27,939 bases of DNA from Mucilaginibacter tundrae (GTDB taxonomy: Bacteria; Bacteroidota; Bacteroidia; Sphingobacteriales; Sphingobacteriaceae): assembly GCF_013408825.1 (NCBI RefSeq), contig NZ_JACCBZ010000017.1, positions 1 through 27,939 on the forward strand, read 5' to 3'. A program made the translations under genes and the position numbers. The notes under the pieces were generated by a model. That model saw nothing but the letters and a program-made list of their open reading frames with translations, made no database searches and was not told the DNA's origin. How positions within the stretch are numbered: the first letter of the stretch is position 1; each line of letters begins with the position of its first letter. Below, piece after piece: positions 6,265 through 13,654 of the stretch.

Positions 6265-7644
6265 CTACTGTTCACCCTTTTCCATCCACTGCTCCGTAAA
6301 CGATTTTTTGGCAACATTCGGTAATTGCCTGAGGTTACCCCATGTGTTTTTGAAGAAAGTTTTAAGCAAGAAATTTTTCGTGTCGCCGCTTAAATAATCT
6401 TCCATTTTACGTTTCAGCATCCCCTTTTTCCATATCGCCCAGCCCCAACGCTCTTTGGTAGTTACCAGGTTATCTTTAACCGAATCCCTGCGATTCAGCA
6501 GCAACATTTTATGTATGTCGATTTTTACAGGGCAAACTTCGGTACATTTACCACAAAGACTACTGGCATAACTTAAGTGTTTAAAATCTTCCATGCCGCG
6601 TAAATGCGGGGTGATCACAGAACCGATAGGCCCGCTATAATCAGTATTATATGCATGCCCACCAATATTTTTATATACGGGGCAAGCGTTTAAACAAGCG
6701 CCGCAACGGATGCAGTATAATCCCTGCCGCTGATCTTTTTGTGCCAGCAAATTCGTGCGTCCATTATCCAACAGAATCACATACATCTCTTCAGGGCCAT
6801 CCGTTTCATTAGCTTGGCGCGGGCCACTTAAAATGGTATTGTAGGCCGTCAAATTTTGGCCGGTACCATGTGTAGACAGCATCGGCCAGAACAGATCCAG
6901 ATCGGCAATCGATGGGATCATCTTCTCAATGCCCACAATCGCTATATGTATTTTAGGGAAACTAGTAGTTAAGCGTGCATTACCCTCATTTTCTGTTATC
7001 GCTATGCTGCCCGTATCTGCAATCAAAAAGTTTGCCCCGGTTATACCGGCATCGGCCTGTACATATTTTTCGCGTAATATCTCGCGTGCTTTTTGGGTAA
7101 GTTGTTCCGGCGTAGAATCAATCGGGGTACCGAATTTTTCGTTAAACAGCTTCGCGATATCCTCTTTAGATAAGTGCATTGCCGGCGTTACAATATGGTA
7201 AGGCTTTTGCCCAAGCAATTGTACAATATATTCACCCAGGTCTGTTTCTAAAGATTCAATTTGGTTATGCTCCAAAAATTCATTCAGTTGAATTTCTTCG
7301 GTAACCATTGATTTGGATTTTACAACCTTTTTTACTCCTGCTTTTTTTAAAATATTGAGGATTTCGCGGTTAGCTTCTTCGGCATCATTCGCCCAGATCA
7401 CTTTTCCGCCACGCTTTTGAAAATTAGCTTCAAACTCGGGCAAAAACTTATCCAGGTTTTCCATCACTTTCCATTTCAGCACATGGCCCTTACGTTTGTT
7501 GTTTTCCAGGTTGATGATCTTGGATAACCCACGCGCGAATGCGGCATCGTACTTACCAATATTATAATTGATAATACGGCGATGATCTTTATCAAATGCT
7601 TTTTGCTCACTCGCAACCAGAAATTCTTCAGCTACTACACCCAT
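6265..7644 (-). CDS. lutB: LutB-like iron-sulfur protein (lactate utilisation type)
   Basis: A cytosolic iron-sulfur protein of the LutB/YkgF family, a part of the LutABC L-lactate oxidation complex. The N-terminal two thirds is an LUD (DUF162) domain including SIAITENEGNARL. The C-terminal part carries two ferredoxin-type clusters, CIRCGACLNACP and CGKCTEVCPV. I place the start at the ATG at 7644 (MGVVAEEFLVASEQKAF, 459 residues). An in-frame ATG at 7677 would add 11 residues (MFLFLTLDSDK) derived from a repeat-rich leader, which homologues lack as far as I recall. lutA and lutC are not adjacent. A canonical -7 box lies upstream at 7713-7720. Confidence 0.88.
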   Translation of the reverse strand: MGVVAEEFLVASEQKAFDKDHRRIINYNIGKYDAAFARGLSKIINLENNKRKGHVLKWKVMENLDKFLPEFEANFQKRGGKVIWANDAEEANREILNILKKAGVKKVVKSKSMVTEEIQLNEFLEHNQIESLETDLGEYIVQLLGQKPYHIVTPAMHLSKEDIAKLFNEKFGTPIDSTPEQLTQKAREILREKYVQADAGITGANFLIADTGSIAITENEGNARLTTSFPKIHIAIVGIEKMIPSIADLDLFWPMLSTHGTGQNLTAYNTILSGPRQANETDGPEEMYVILLDNGRTNLLAQKDQRQGLYCIRCGACLNACPVYKNIGGHAYNTDYSGPIGSVITPHLRGMEDFKHLSYASSLCGKCTEVCPVKIDIHKMLLLNRRDSVKDNLVTTKERWGWAIWKKGMLKRKMEDYLSGDTKNFLLKTFFKNTWGNLRQLPNVAKKSFTEQWMEKGEQ

Positions 7645-7650
7645 TTTATC

Positions 7651-7772
7651 AGAATCAAGAGTCAAGAATAAAAACAAAAGTCCTACCCTTAGTACCCGGC
7701 ATTTATGATCAACAAAGATACAAGAATCGAGTTGAGAAAAATCTTGACTCCTGATTCTTGCATCTTGATTCT
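7651..7772. repeat. Inverted repeat of CTTGATTCT words around the lutB promoter
   Basis: Bases 7651-7669 and 7740-7758 are inverted copies matching at 17 of 19 positions. A further partial copy, TCTTGATTCT, lies at 7763-7772. The lutB -7 box (7713-7720) lies in the loop between the arms. The architecture resembles the repeat at 1754-1839, though the word is different. Confidence 0.6.
7713..7720 (-). promoter_or_regulatory. -7 promoter box of lutB
   Basis: Minus-strand TATCTTTG is an exact match to TAnnTTTG. It predicts a start near 7706 and a leader of about 60 nt to the ATG at 7644. I see no clear -33 TTG at normal spacing. Confidence 0.5.
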
Positions 7773-7786
7773 ATATCCTATTCCCT

Positions 7787-8200
7787 CTATTTCTTTTCCA
7801 TGTTTTCAAGCATGGTAATAATTTTATCCAGCTTGTCCAGCTCAATTTTGTTTAGAATTACCTGCAATTCTTCAATTTCTTTTTTAGCCTCTACATTGGT
7901 TCTAAAATCTTCATCTGCCTGCGCACGGTCCCGTTCATTTTGGCGGTTTTGTGCCATCATAATAATCGGTGCGGCATAAGCTGCCTGGGTTGAGAAAAGC
8001 AGGTTAAGCAAAATGTATGGATACGGATCCCAATGGTCTAAAAAGGCGATCACATTTAAAATCATCCATGCAAGCACAATAATAGTTTGAATAATGATAA
8101 ACCGCCATGATCCCATACCTGTAGCCACAGAGTCAGCGAGCCTTTGCCCGAAGGTCATTTCTTCCTTATGCTTTTGATGCCAGTTTACTTTTTGTGCCAT
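7787..8200 (-). CDS. DUF1003 inner-membrane protein
   Basis: A small membrane protein of the DUF1003 family, function unknown. From the ATG at 8200 (MAQKVNWHQKHKEE) it is 137 residues. Two adjacent transmembrane helices follow: about 35-53 (WRFIIIQTIIVLAWMILNVI region) and about 62-80 (PYILLNLLFSTQAAYAAPII). They are followed by a conserved MAQNRQNERDR segment and a C-terminal coiled coil rich in Lys, Glu and Ile (KKEIEELQVILNKIELDKLD). The frame extends upstream to an ATG at 8230, but a near-consensus -7 box overlaps that region, so the shorter form is preferred. The 109 bp to lutB hold a repeat and the lutB promoter, so it is probably a separate unit. Confidence 0.85.
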   Translation of the reverse strand: MAQKVNWHQKHKEEMTFGQRLADSVATGMGSWRFIIIQTIIVLAWMILNVIAFLDHWDPYPYILLNLLFSTQAAYAAPIIMMAQNRQNERDRAQADEDFRTNVEAKKEIEELQVILNKIELDKLDKIITMLENMEKK

Positions 8201-8299
8201 AATTTTTTTTATCGTTTCTAAGCTAAACATACTAATTTAATTGAAGCTAACGACCTTCATTAAATAAAGATGTTGCGAAAAAGTTTGATGTAATGGTAA

Positions 8300-8767
8300 T
8301 TATCGTAATCTGTCGGCCGATTTGATCAGCTTTTCATCCCGCTGTATGCCTTTTATCGCCAGCAATAAAAAAACTATCGCCAACGGGCAAAGCAGCATGC
8401 CAATCCCATAGTTATTTGTTTGCAATGTAATTTCGCCCACAACCGCTTTGGAAGCTTGTGCTATCCAAAAACTATACCCGATGATCAGCAGCATGGCGCT
8501 ATAACATATAGCGATTTGCTGCTTACGGTTCTTGTATAAAAAAATAATGATCAACGGAATAACCGCCGCGACACCAGTAACAGCGGTAAGCGCCACAAAA
8601 TGATCAATATGGGTTTGCTGCCCATTAACATCCTGGTAAGTACCGGTAACCATAATGGTGGTCGGTTTATTATCCACATACACATTATGAACCAGCGGGA
8701 ACAGGAAAAGAGCGAAAATAGCCAGTGCAGCTAAAAAAAGATGTATGCTTTGTACGCGTTGTATCAT
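8300..8767 (-). CDS. DUF4293 four-helix membrane protein
   Basis: The start ATG at 8767 gives MIQRVQSIHLFLAALAIFAL, the usual opening of DUF4293 proteins, and a product of 155 residues. The same open frame extends upstream to 8914, but that part overlaps truA antisense and lies beyond a good promoter box. Four hydrophobic helices are visible: about 5-27, 57-75, 80-100 and 118-138. A periplasmic loop follows the first helix and a basic cytosolic tail ends SADRLR. This family is confined to Bacteroidota and its function is unknown. It is divergent from truA, with an 84-bp shared promoter region. Confidence 0.82.
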   Translation of the reverse strand: MIQRVQSIHLFLAALAIFALFLFPLVHNVYVDNKPTTIMVTGTYQDVNGQQTHIDHFVALTAVTGVAAVIPLIIIFLYKNRKQQIAICYSAMLLIIGYSFWIAQASKAVVGEITLQTNNYGIGMLLCPLAIVFLLLAIKGIQRDEKLIKSADRLR

Positions 8768-8786
8768 GGTTGATTTTATTGATAAG

Positions 8787-8815
8787 CAAATATAGAATTG
8801 TTTAGTTAAAAGCAA
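8787..8815 (-). promoter_or_regulatory. Promoter of the DUF4293 gene
   Basis: On the minus strand, TTG (8813-8815), an 18-bp spacer and TATATTTG (8787-8794) match the Bacteroidota -33/-7 promoter. The expected leader is about 14 nt to the ATG at 8767. Confidence 0.65.
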
Positions 8816-8839
8816 GCCCTGCAACCTACACAGTTTTGT

Positions 8840-8848
8840 TAACTTTGC
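8840..8848 (+). promoter_or_regulatory. -7 box of truA, only 3 bases before its start codon
   Basis: TAACTTTG plus C (8840-8848) matches the Bacteroidota -7 element exactly. The GTG start codon begins at 8852. Since transcription normally begins a few bases after this box, the truA mRNA would begin at or within a base or two of its start codon. I see no clear -33 TTG. Confidence 0.6.
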
Positions 8849-8851
8849 GCC

Positions 8852-9619
8852 GTGGCAACCCAACGCTTTTTTCTCGAACTCGCTTACGATGGCACCCATT
8901 ATCACGGCTGGCAATTACAGCCTAACGCCGTCGGCGTGCAGGAAGTTTTGAATAAAGCATTAAGCACTATTCTCCGTGAATCTATCGAAACATTAGGTTG
9001 CGGGCGCACTGATACCGGCGTACATGCCAAACAATTCTTCGCGCATTTTGATACTGAAAAGTTAATGACCGACGGCATTTGGCAAATGGATAAAGGCGGT
9101 TTCCTGCGCAGCCTTAATTCTGTTTTACCGCACGATATAGCCGTAAGCAACATTTTCGCGGTTAATGACGAGGCCCATGCAAGGTTTGATGCCACCTTAC
9201 GATCATACGAGTACCACATCCATTTTAATAAAGATCCTTTTAAACACGGTTACTCCTGGTTACTGCGCGATGAACCGGATCTGGAGTTGATGAACCGTGC
9301 CGCTAAAATCGTCATGGAGTATCTTGATTTCAGTTGCTTCAGTAAATCAAACACCCAGGTAAAAACCAACAACTGCAAAATATCAAAAGCAAAATGGGTA
9401 AAAAACGAAACCGGAATTGTATTTCATATTTCTGCCGACCGTTTTTTACGAAATATGGTACGGGCTATTGTAGGCACGCTGATCCAAGTCGGTAAAAAAG
9501 AAATTGAACCCGAAGATGTACATGCCATTATCCGCAGTAAAAACCGCAGCAATGCGGGCACATCAGTACCAGCATGCGGTTTATATTTAACAGAGGTTGT
9601 GTACCCTCCTTTATTCTAA
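8852..9619 (+). CDS. truA: tRNA pseudouridine(38-40) synthase
   Basis: TruA converts uridines 38-40 in the anticodon stem-loop of many tRNAs to pseudouridine. The 255-residue length is normal. Landmarks are the opening FFLELAYDGTHYHGWQLQP, the catalytic-aspartate segment CGRTDTGVHAKQ, and the C-terminal segment FLRNMVRAIVGTLIQVGKKE. The start is GTG at 8852, giving MATQRFFLELAYDG; no upstream ATG is possible because the promoter box ends at 8848, and the next Met lies far inside the catalytic domain. The transcript is therefore probably leaderless. Its stop is 62 bp before the next gene, which has its own promoter. Confidence 0.95.
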   Translation: MATQRFFLELAYDGTHYHGWQLQPNAVGVQEVLNKALSTILRESIETLGCGRTDTGVHAKQFFAHFDTEKLMTDGIWQMDKGGFLRSLNSVLPHDIAVSNIFAVNDEAHARFDATLRSYEYHIHFNKDPFKHGYSWLLRDEPDLELMNRAAKIVMEYLDFSCFSKSNTQVKTNNCKISKAKWVKNETGIVFHISADRFLRNMVRAIVGTLIQVGKKEIEPEDVHAIIRSKNRSNAGTSVPACGLYLTEVVYPPLF

Positions 9620-9646
9620 AAATAAAGTCAATTTACAGTTTGCGAT

Positions 9647-9676
9647 TTTTGATGTTGTAATTATAACTTACCTTTG
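9647..9676 (+). promoter_or_regulatory. Promoter of the ABC exporter, 5 bases before its start codon
   Basis: TTTTG (9647-9651), a 17-bp spacer and TACCTTTG (9669-9676) fit the -33/-7 consensus well. The GTG start at 9682 lies where transcription should begin, which implies a leaderless message. Confidence 0.65.
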
Positions 9677-9681
9677 ATTTA

Positions 9682-11559
9682 GTGAGCGAGAATAAACAAG
9701 ATAAGAACACAAAGGCCGCAGCACCTGCTACGACTGATCAAAAAACTCCCCCTTCAGGGGGCAGGGGGGTTACCGGTAAAGCGCTCGACTGGAAATTGCT
9801 CGGTCGGGTAATGCATTACGTTAAGCCCTATAATACCACGTTTATCATCGCGGTATTTCTCACCATTTTTTTAGCCGGCGTAGCCATCATCCAGCCCATT
9901 CTCATCCAAAAAACAATGGATGATTATATTTTAAAGAATAACTACACGGGTCTGGTTTTTATGGTAGAGCTGATGATCACCCAGCTCATCGTACAAACCA
10001 TCGCCCAATATTATCAAACGTTTATTACCAACTGGCTCGGCGAATCCGTTATCCGCGATCTGCGTATTGATATTTTTAACCACATCACCAGTCTGCGATT
10101 AAAATATTTCGATCGCACACCTATCGGCGTGCTCATTACCCGTACCGTATCCGACCTCGAAACCATTGCCGATATTTTCTCTGAAGGATTAATATCCATC
10201 ATGGGCGATATGCTATTGCTTTTGGCGGTTATCGGCTATATGCTTTGGGTGGATTGGCGCTTGGCTTTGATAACATTAATCCCAATGCCGTTTCTTTTCG
10301 CATCAACTTATGTATTTAAAGAAGCTATCAAATCATCTTTTCAGGAAGTCCGTACTCAGGTAGCGCATCTAAATACATTTTTGGCAGAGCATATTTCGGG
10401 CATAAGCATTATCCAACTATTTGCCCGTGAAGAGCAGGAGATGCGCAAATTCGTATCTGTCAACAAAAAATACCGCGACGCGAATATCCGCTCTAACTGG
10501 TATTACTCCATTTTTTTTCCGGTGGTAGAAGTTTTGTTTGCCATGTGTATTGGTTTGTTGGTTTGGTATGGCAGTAAACGGGTATTATCCGATCAGCAGT
10601 TAACTTACTTATCCACTACAGGCAAGCCTATTACTCCGGGTACTATTTTGGCCTTCATTGTTTATTTAAACTTACTCTTCAGGCCGATCCGCCAGCTGGC
10701 TGATAAATTTAACACCCTGCAAATGGGCATGGTAGGCGCTGACCGTATTTTCAAAGTTTTAGATACCGACGAAGTTGCCGTAAATACCGGGCATTTAAAA
10801 CCCGCCCGCATTGATGGCAATATTGAATTTAAAGATGTTTGGTTTGCTTATAATGATGAAAACTGGGTATTAAAAGATATAAATTTTACCGTTAAGCCCG
10901 GCGAAACACTGGCCTTGGTTGGCGCAACGGGTGCAGGCAAATCATCAACCATCAATATCCTGAACCGCTTTTATGAAATAGGAAAAGGCGAAGTCACCGT
11001 CGACGGTCACAACATACAGGAATACGATGTAAATTACTTGCGCGCGCAAATCGCCACGGTGATACAGGATGTTTTTTTGTTTACCGATACCATTGCCAAC
11101 AACATTAGCCTGAACAATGAGGCTATTACCCGCGAGCAAATTATTGCTGCCGCGAAAGATGTTGGCGCGCATGAATTTATTGAGCGCCTGCCGGGTGGTT
11201 ATGATTATAACGTGATGGAACGCGGTTCTACCCTATCTGCAGGCCAAGCGCAGTTGATCTCGTTTATACGCGCGCTGGTTTATGATCCGGCTATTTTGGT
11301 TTTAGATGAAGCCACCTCGTCTGTCGATACCGAAACAGAAATATTAATACAAAACGCCATAGACAAGCTGATGGAAGGCCGCACATCCATCGTAATAGCC
11401 CACCGCTTATCTACCATCCAAAAAGCGGACAGAATTATTGTACTGGACCACGGCGAAATCAAAGAAACCGGCACCCATCAGGAATTGCTAAAGATAGAAG
11501 ACGGCTACTACCGCAAGCTTTACGACTTGCAGTTTAACTCGGCAGGAATTATCCGGTAG
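9682..11559 (+). CDS. ABC exporter, fused transmembrane and ATPase domains
   Basis: A 625-residue type IV half-exporter (MsbA/LmrA/YheI-like), expected to dimerise in the inner membrane and export a lipid or hydrophobic compound; the substrate is unknown. Residues 1-40 are a hydrophilic, Ala/Lys/Gly-rich leader. Six membrane helices fill about 50-340. The ATPase domain has Walker A GATGAGKSST (about 415-424), the signature LSAGQ (about 519; Ala replaces the usual second residue Gly), Walker B ILVLDEATSSVD and the H-loop IAHRLST. The GTG start is supported by a promoter ending 5 bases upstream; the next Met is at residue 44, at the edge of the first helix. The leader contains the GC-rich palindrome at 9748-9761, translated as PPSGGRG. 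Confidence 0.92.
   Translation: MSENKQDKNTKAAAPATTDQKTPPSGGRGVTGKALDWKLLGRVMHYVKPYNTTFIIAVFLTIFLAGVAIIQPILIQKTMDDYILKNNYTGLVFMVELMITQLIVQTIAQYYQTFITNWLGESVIRDLRIDIFNHITSLRLKYFDRTPIGVLITRTVSDLETIADIFSEGLISIMGDMLLLLAVIGYMLWVDWRLALITLIPMPFLFASTYVFKEAIKSSFQEVRTQVAHLNTFLAEHISGISIIQLFAREEQEMRKFVSVNKKYRDANIRSNWYYSIFFPVVEVLFAMCIGLLVWYGSKRVLSDQQLTYLSTTGKPITPGTILAFIVYLNLLFRPIRQLADKFNTLQMGMVGADRIFKVLDTDEVAVNTGHLKPARIDGNIEFKDVWFAYNDENWVLKDINFTVKPGETLALVGATGAGKSSTINILNRFYEIGKGEVTVDGHNIQEYDVNYLRAQIATVIQDVFLFTDTIANNISLNNEAITREQIIAAAKDVGAHEFIERLPGGYDYNVMERGSTLSAGQAQLISFIRALVYDPAILVLDEATSSVDTETEILIQNAIDKLMEGRTSIVIAHRLSTIQKADRIIVLDHGEIKETGTHQELLKIEDGYYRKLYDLQFNSAGIIR
9748..9761. repeat. GC-rich palindrome inside the exporter frame
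   Basis: CCCCC-TTCA-GGGGG, followed by CAGGGGGG, stands out against the surrounding base composition. It is read in frame as part of the hydrophilic N-terminal leader. It resembles C/G-block palindromes I recall as dispersed repeats in Bacteroidota intergenic DNA; this needs a genome count. Confidence 0.5.
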
Positions 11560-11599
11560 ATCGCGCAAAAGTTTTGACTTTTCTCTTTTTAATTTTGAC

Positions 11600-11836
11600 T
11601 TAATCCGGTTGCACCTGTCCTTTATCCATACCTTTTTCGGCTGGCGGTTGGGTACCGGGATTAACAGGTTGCTCTTCTTTTTCGTGCTTTTTAGCAATAT
11701 CTCCGCCATGCGGTTGGTCGGCAGTGTACTTTTTATCCTCTTTTTTAACGACACTTTTATGCCCGTTATCATGTGGCCTGTCGGTTGGGGTATCTGTTGG
11801 TGATGGTTTATCGGTTGAGTTTGCTGGCTTTGTCAT
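11600..11836 (-). CDS. Small hydrophilic Pro/Lys/Asp-rich protein, unknown
   Basis: A 78-residue frame with a strongly biased, charged composition (many Pro, Lys, Asp, Thr, His), beginning MTKPANSTDKPSPTDTPTDR and without any hydrophobic segment. It is predicted to be disordered. It is convergent with the ABC exporter (40-bp gap) and divergent from the secreted protein at 11986. I favour this frame over overlapping ones on both strands because its composition resembles the small disordered proteins common in Sphingobacteriaceae, whereas the others encode mixed hydrophobic sequence typical of shadow frames. The function is unknown. Confidence 0.5.
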   Translation of the reverse strand: MTKPANSTDKPSPTDTPTDRPHDNGHKSVVKKEDKKYTADQPHGGDIAKKHEKEEQPVNPGTQPPAEKGMDKGQVQPD

Positions 11837-11868
11837 TTTCTGTAATATATATCTGTTTATATTTAACC

Positions 11869-11924
11869 AACAAACTTGCCCGTTTGTTTAAAAACCATGT
11901 TGTTTTGTAATAAATTGATTACAA
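11869..11924. repeat. Two 7-bp inverted repeats in a divergent promoter region
   Basis: AACAAAC/GTTTGTT (11869-11875 with 11882-11888) and TTGTAAT/ATTACAA (11905-11911 with 11918-11924) lie between the 78-residue gene and the secreted protein gene. They could be operators. I see no further evidence. Confidence 0.3.
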
Positions 11925-11985
11925 GGCAATTTTGATGTTCCTAACCGATCTAACTATAAATTGATATCACATAAACAATAAAAAA

Positions 11986-12330
11986 ATGAAAAATTTATTA
12001 TTCCTGCTGTTCTTATCTTTGCCGGCATTTTGCCTTGCGCAAACGGATACCAACACTTATCAAAAAAAGGTAGCTTACTGTACTGTCGAGATCGGTCATG
12101 ATGGCTCAAAATATGCAGCTTCGTTAGATGATGGCACAACAACAAAAGCCAATGCTATGGAAATAAAAGATAGCAAAGGCAAACAGATGCTTTTTACTTC
12201 AAGGATTGCCGTTCTTGATTATATAACACAACGAGGTTGGACATTGGTTTCTTCTTATTACATCGTCGACAAGTACTTTCCCGTATTAGGCTTTGTTTTT
12301 GAAAAACCTATTGCCACCAATATACATTAA
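11986..12330 (+). CDS. Small secreted protein of unknown function
   Basis: A 114-residue product with a clear signal peptide (MKNLLFLLFLSLPAFCLAQ, cleavage after Ala18). The mature part of about 95 residues has two beta-hairpin-like segments (KVAYCTVEIG, SKYAASLDDG) and a C-terminal segment, SYYIVDKYFPVLGFVFEKP. I recall similar short secreted proteins in Sphingobacteriaceae that carry the phrase LDYITQRGW and have no known role. The single Cys in the mature part argues against a disulfide. It stands alone, with 124 bp to ftsX. Confidence 0.75.
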   Translation: MKNLLFLLFLSLPAFCLAQTDTNTYQKKVAYCTVEIGHDGSKYAASLDDGTTTKANAMEIKDSKGKQMLFTSRIAVLDYITQRGWTLVSSYYIVDKYFPVLGFVFEKPIATNIH

Positions 12331-12427
12331 GGCCAATTGCTTGTTAAATTTTGTTAAACCTTACCCGCTTTAATATACTAAATCGCAATTAATCACATAT
12401 AAACTTTTACCTTTAAGGCGTGTTTGT

Positions 12428-12435
12428 TAATTTCG
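12428..12435 (+). promoter_or_regulatory. Likely -7 box of the ftsX operon
   Basis: TAATTTCG differs from TAnnTTTG at one base and sits 19 bases before the ftsX ATG. No clear -33 TTG is visible. Confidence 0.4.
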
Positions 12436-12454
12436 CACAAACCCAAAGGCATCT

Positions 12455-13333
12455 ATGGAAGAATTTGAAGCAAGCGAATCAGCAAAAAAAACCAAGACGA
12501 TATATATATCTACCGTTTTTGGGATAGCCATGGTATTACTTATGGTTGGTTTGCTTGGGCTTATCCTGGTACACGCCAACAATCTTAAACGCTATGTTAA
12601 AGAAAACATAGTGCTTAATATTTTTGTGGATGATGCCGCACACGAAACTGATGTATTGCAATTACAAAAACAATTAGAAACCAATCCAATGGTTAAACAA
12701 ACGCAATATGTGAGTAAAGAACTTGCCGCGCGCAACCTGCAAAAGGACTTAGGCGAAGACTTTGTAAAGTTTTTGGGCTATAATCCCCTTTCGCCATCGC
12801 TTGATGTTTATTTGAAAGCAGATTACGCCAATAATGCAGATATAGAAAAGTTTAAAGCCGAATTGCTTAAGAACCCTTTAGTAAAAGAAGTTAAATACCA
12901 ACAATCATTAGTTGATGAGATGAATCAAAACATAACCTCTATAAGTTTGGTTATTTTGGTTTTCGCAGGCATCTTTGTGATATTATCAGTAGCATTAATC
13001 AACAATACTATTCGCCTGGCTATTTATTCACAACGATTTTTAATCAAGTCGATGCAATTGGTTGGCGCTACAAAAGGATTTATCCGCAAGCCATTTTTAC
13101 TATATGGCATATGGCATGGCTTATTGGGCGGCTTGATAGCTGTTATGATTTTAATCGGAACTCTATATTTTGCCGATAAACAAATACCGGATCTGATCAT
13201 ATTACAAAGCTATACCGAGTTTGGTATAGTATTTTTAGGCGTAATAGGATTAGGCATTTTTATATCCGGGTTCAGTACGTTTTTGGCAGTGAACAAATTT
13301 TTAAGGTTAAAGATATACGACCTTTACCGGTAA
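12455..13333 (+). CDS. ftsX: Cell division protein FtsX
   Basis: The membrane half of the FtsEX complex, which couples divisome assembly to activation of peptidoglycan hydrolases. The 292 residues follow the FtsX plan: a cytosolic N-terminus (EASESAKKTKT), TM1 at about 20-40, an extracellular domain at about 45-160 containing NPLSPSLDVYLKADY, then three helices at about 168-190, 220-245 and 260-282. The cytosolic loop LIKSMQLVGATKGFIRKPFL is typical of the FtsX permease domain. The partner ATPase FtsE is not here. It is the first gene of a tight ftsX-DUF3098-uppP unit, an order I know from other Bacteroidota. Confidence 0.93.
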   Translation: MEEFEASESAKKTKTIYISTVFGIAMVLLMVGLLGLILVHANNLKRYVKENIVLNIFVDDAAHETDVLQLQKQLETNPMVKQTQYVSKELAARNLQKDLGEDFVKFLGYNPLSPSLDVYLKADYANNADIEKFKAELLKNPLVKEVKYQQSLVDEMNQNITSISLVILVFAGIFVILSVALINNTIRLAIYSQRFLIKSMQLVGATKGFIRKPFLLYGIWHGLLGGLIAVMILIGTLYFADKQIPDLIILQSYTEFGIVFLGVIGLGIFISGFSTFLAVNKFLRLKIYDLYR

Positions 13334-13372
13334 TCACTCATTAATAAAGTCAATATTTAAAATATTTTATAA

Positions 13373-13654
13373 ATGGCACAAAAAATAACACAACCGTCTA
13401 GCCCGGCTAAAACTGCCGCAAGGCCTGCTGCTAAAAATACAGCAGATACACAACCCGTTCATTTTGTTTTTGATAAAAGCAATTACACCTGGCTTGTTGC
13501 CGCGGTTGTTGTAGTAATTATCGGTTTTTTCCTAATGGCAGGCACAACAGATATTTACAGTAGTACCAAAATTGTTGTAGCCCCGCTTACAGTATTGGCG
13601 GGGTTTGCTATCGGTTTTTACGCTATTCTTAAAAAACCTGACACCAAAGCATGA
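13373..13654 (+). CDS. DUF3098 small membrane protein
   Basis: A 93-residue protein with an Ala/Pro/Lys-rich cytosolic N-terminus and two membrane helices: about 42-60 ([20 protein letters not shown]) and about 70-86 ([18 protein letters not shown]), closing with KKPDTKA. This matches DUF3098, which in Bacteroidota sits between ftsX and uppP. Its stop overlaps the uppP start by 4 bases (ATGA), so translation is likely coupled. The function is unknown; a role in division or envelope synthesis is inferred from context only. Confidence 0.85.
   Translation: MAQKITQPSSPAKTAARPAAKNTADTQPVHFVFDKSNYTWLVAAVVVVIIGFFLMAGTTDIYSSTKIVVAPLTVLAGFAIGFYAILKKPDTKA

Noticed and set aside
8768..8914. Upstream extension of the DUF4293 reading frame by 49 codons
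   Set aside because: It would overlap the truA start and pass through a good -33/-7 promoter; the family begins at the ATG at 8767.
11488..11803. Alternative frames overlapping the 78-residue small gene (11488-11772 minus, 11609-11803 plus)
   Set aside because: One overlaps the 3' end of the ABC exporter; the other is a hydrophobic antisense shadow. The 11600-11836 frame has the more protein-like, biased composition.
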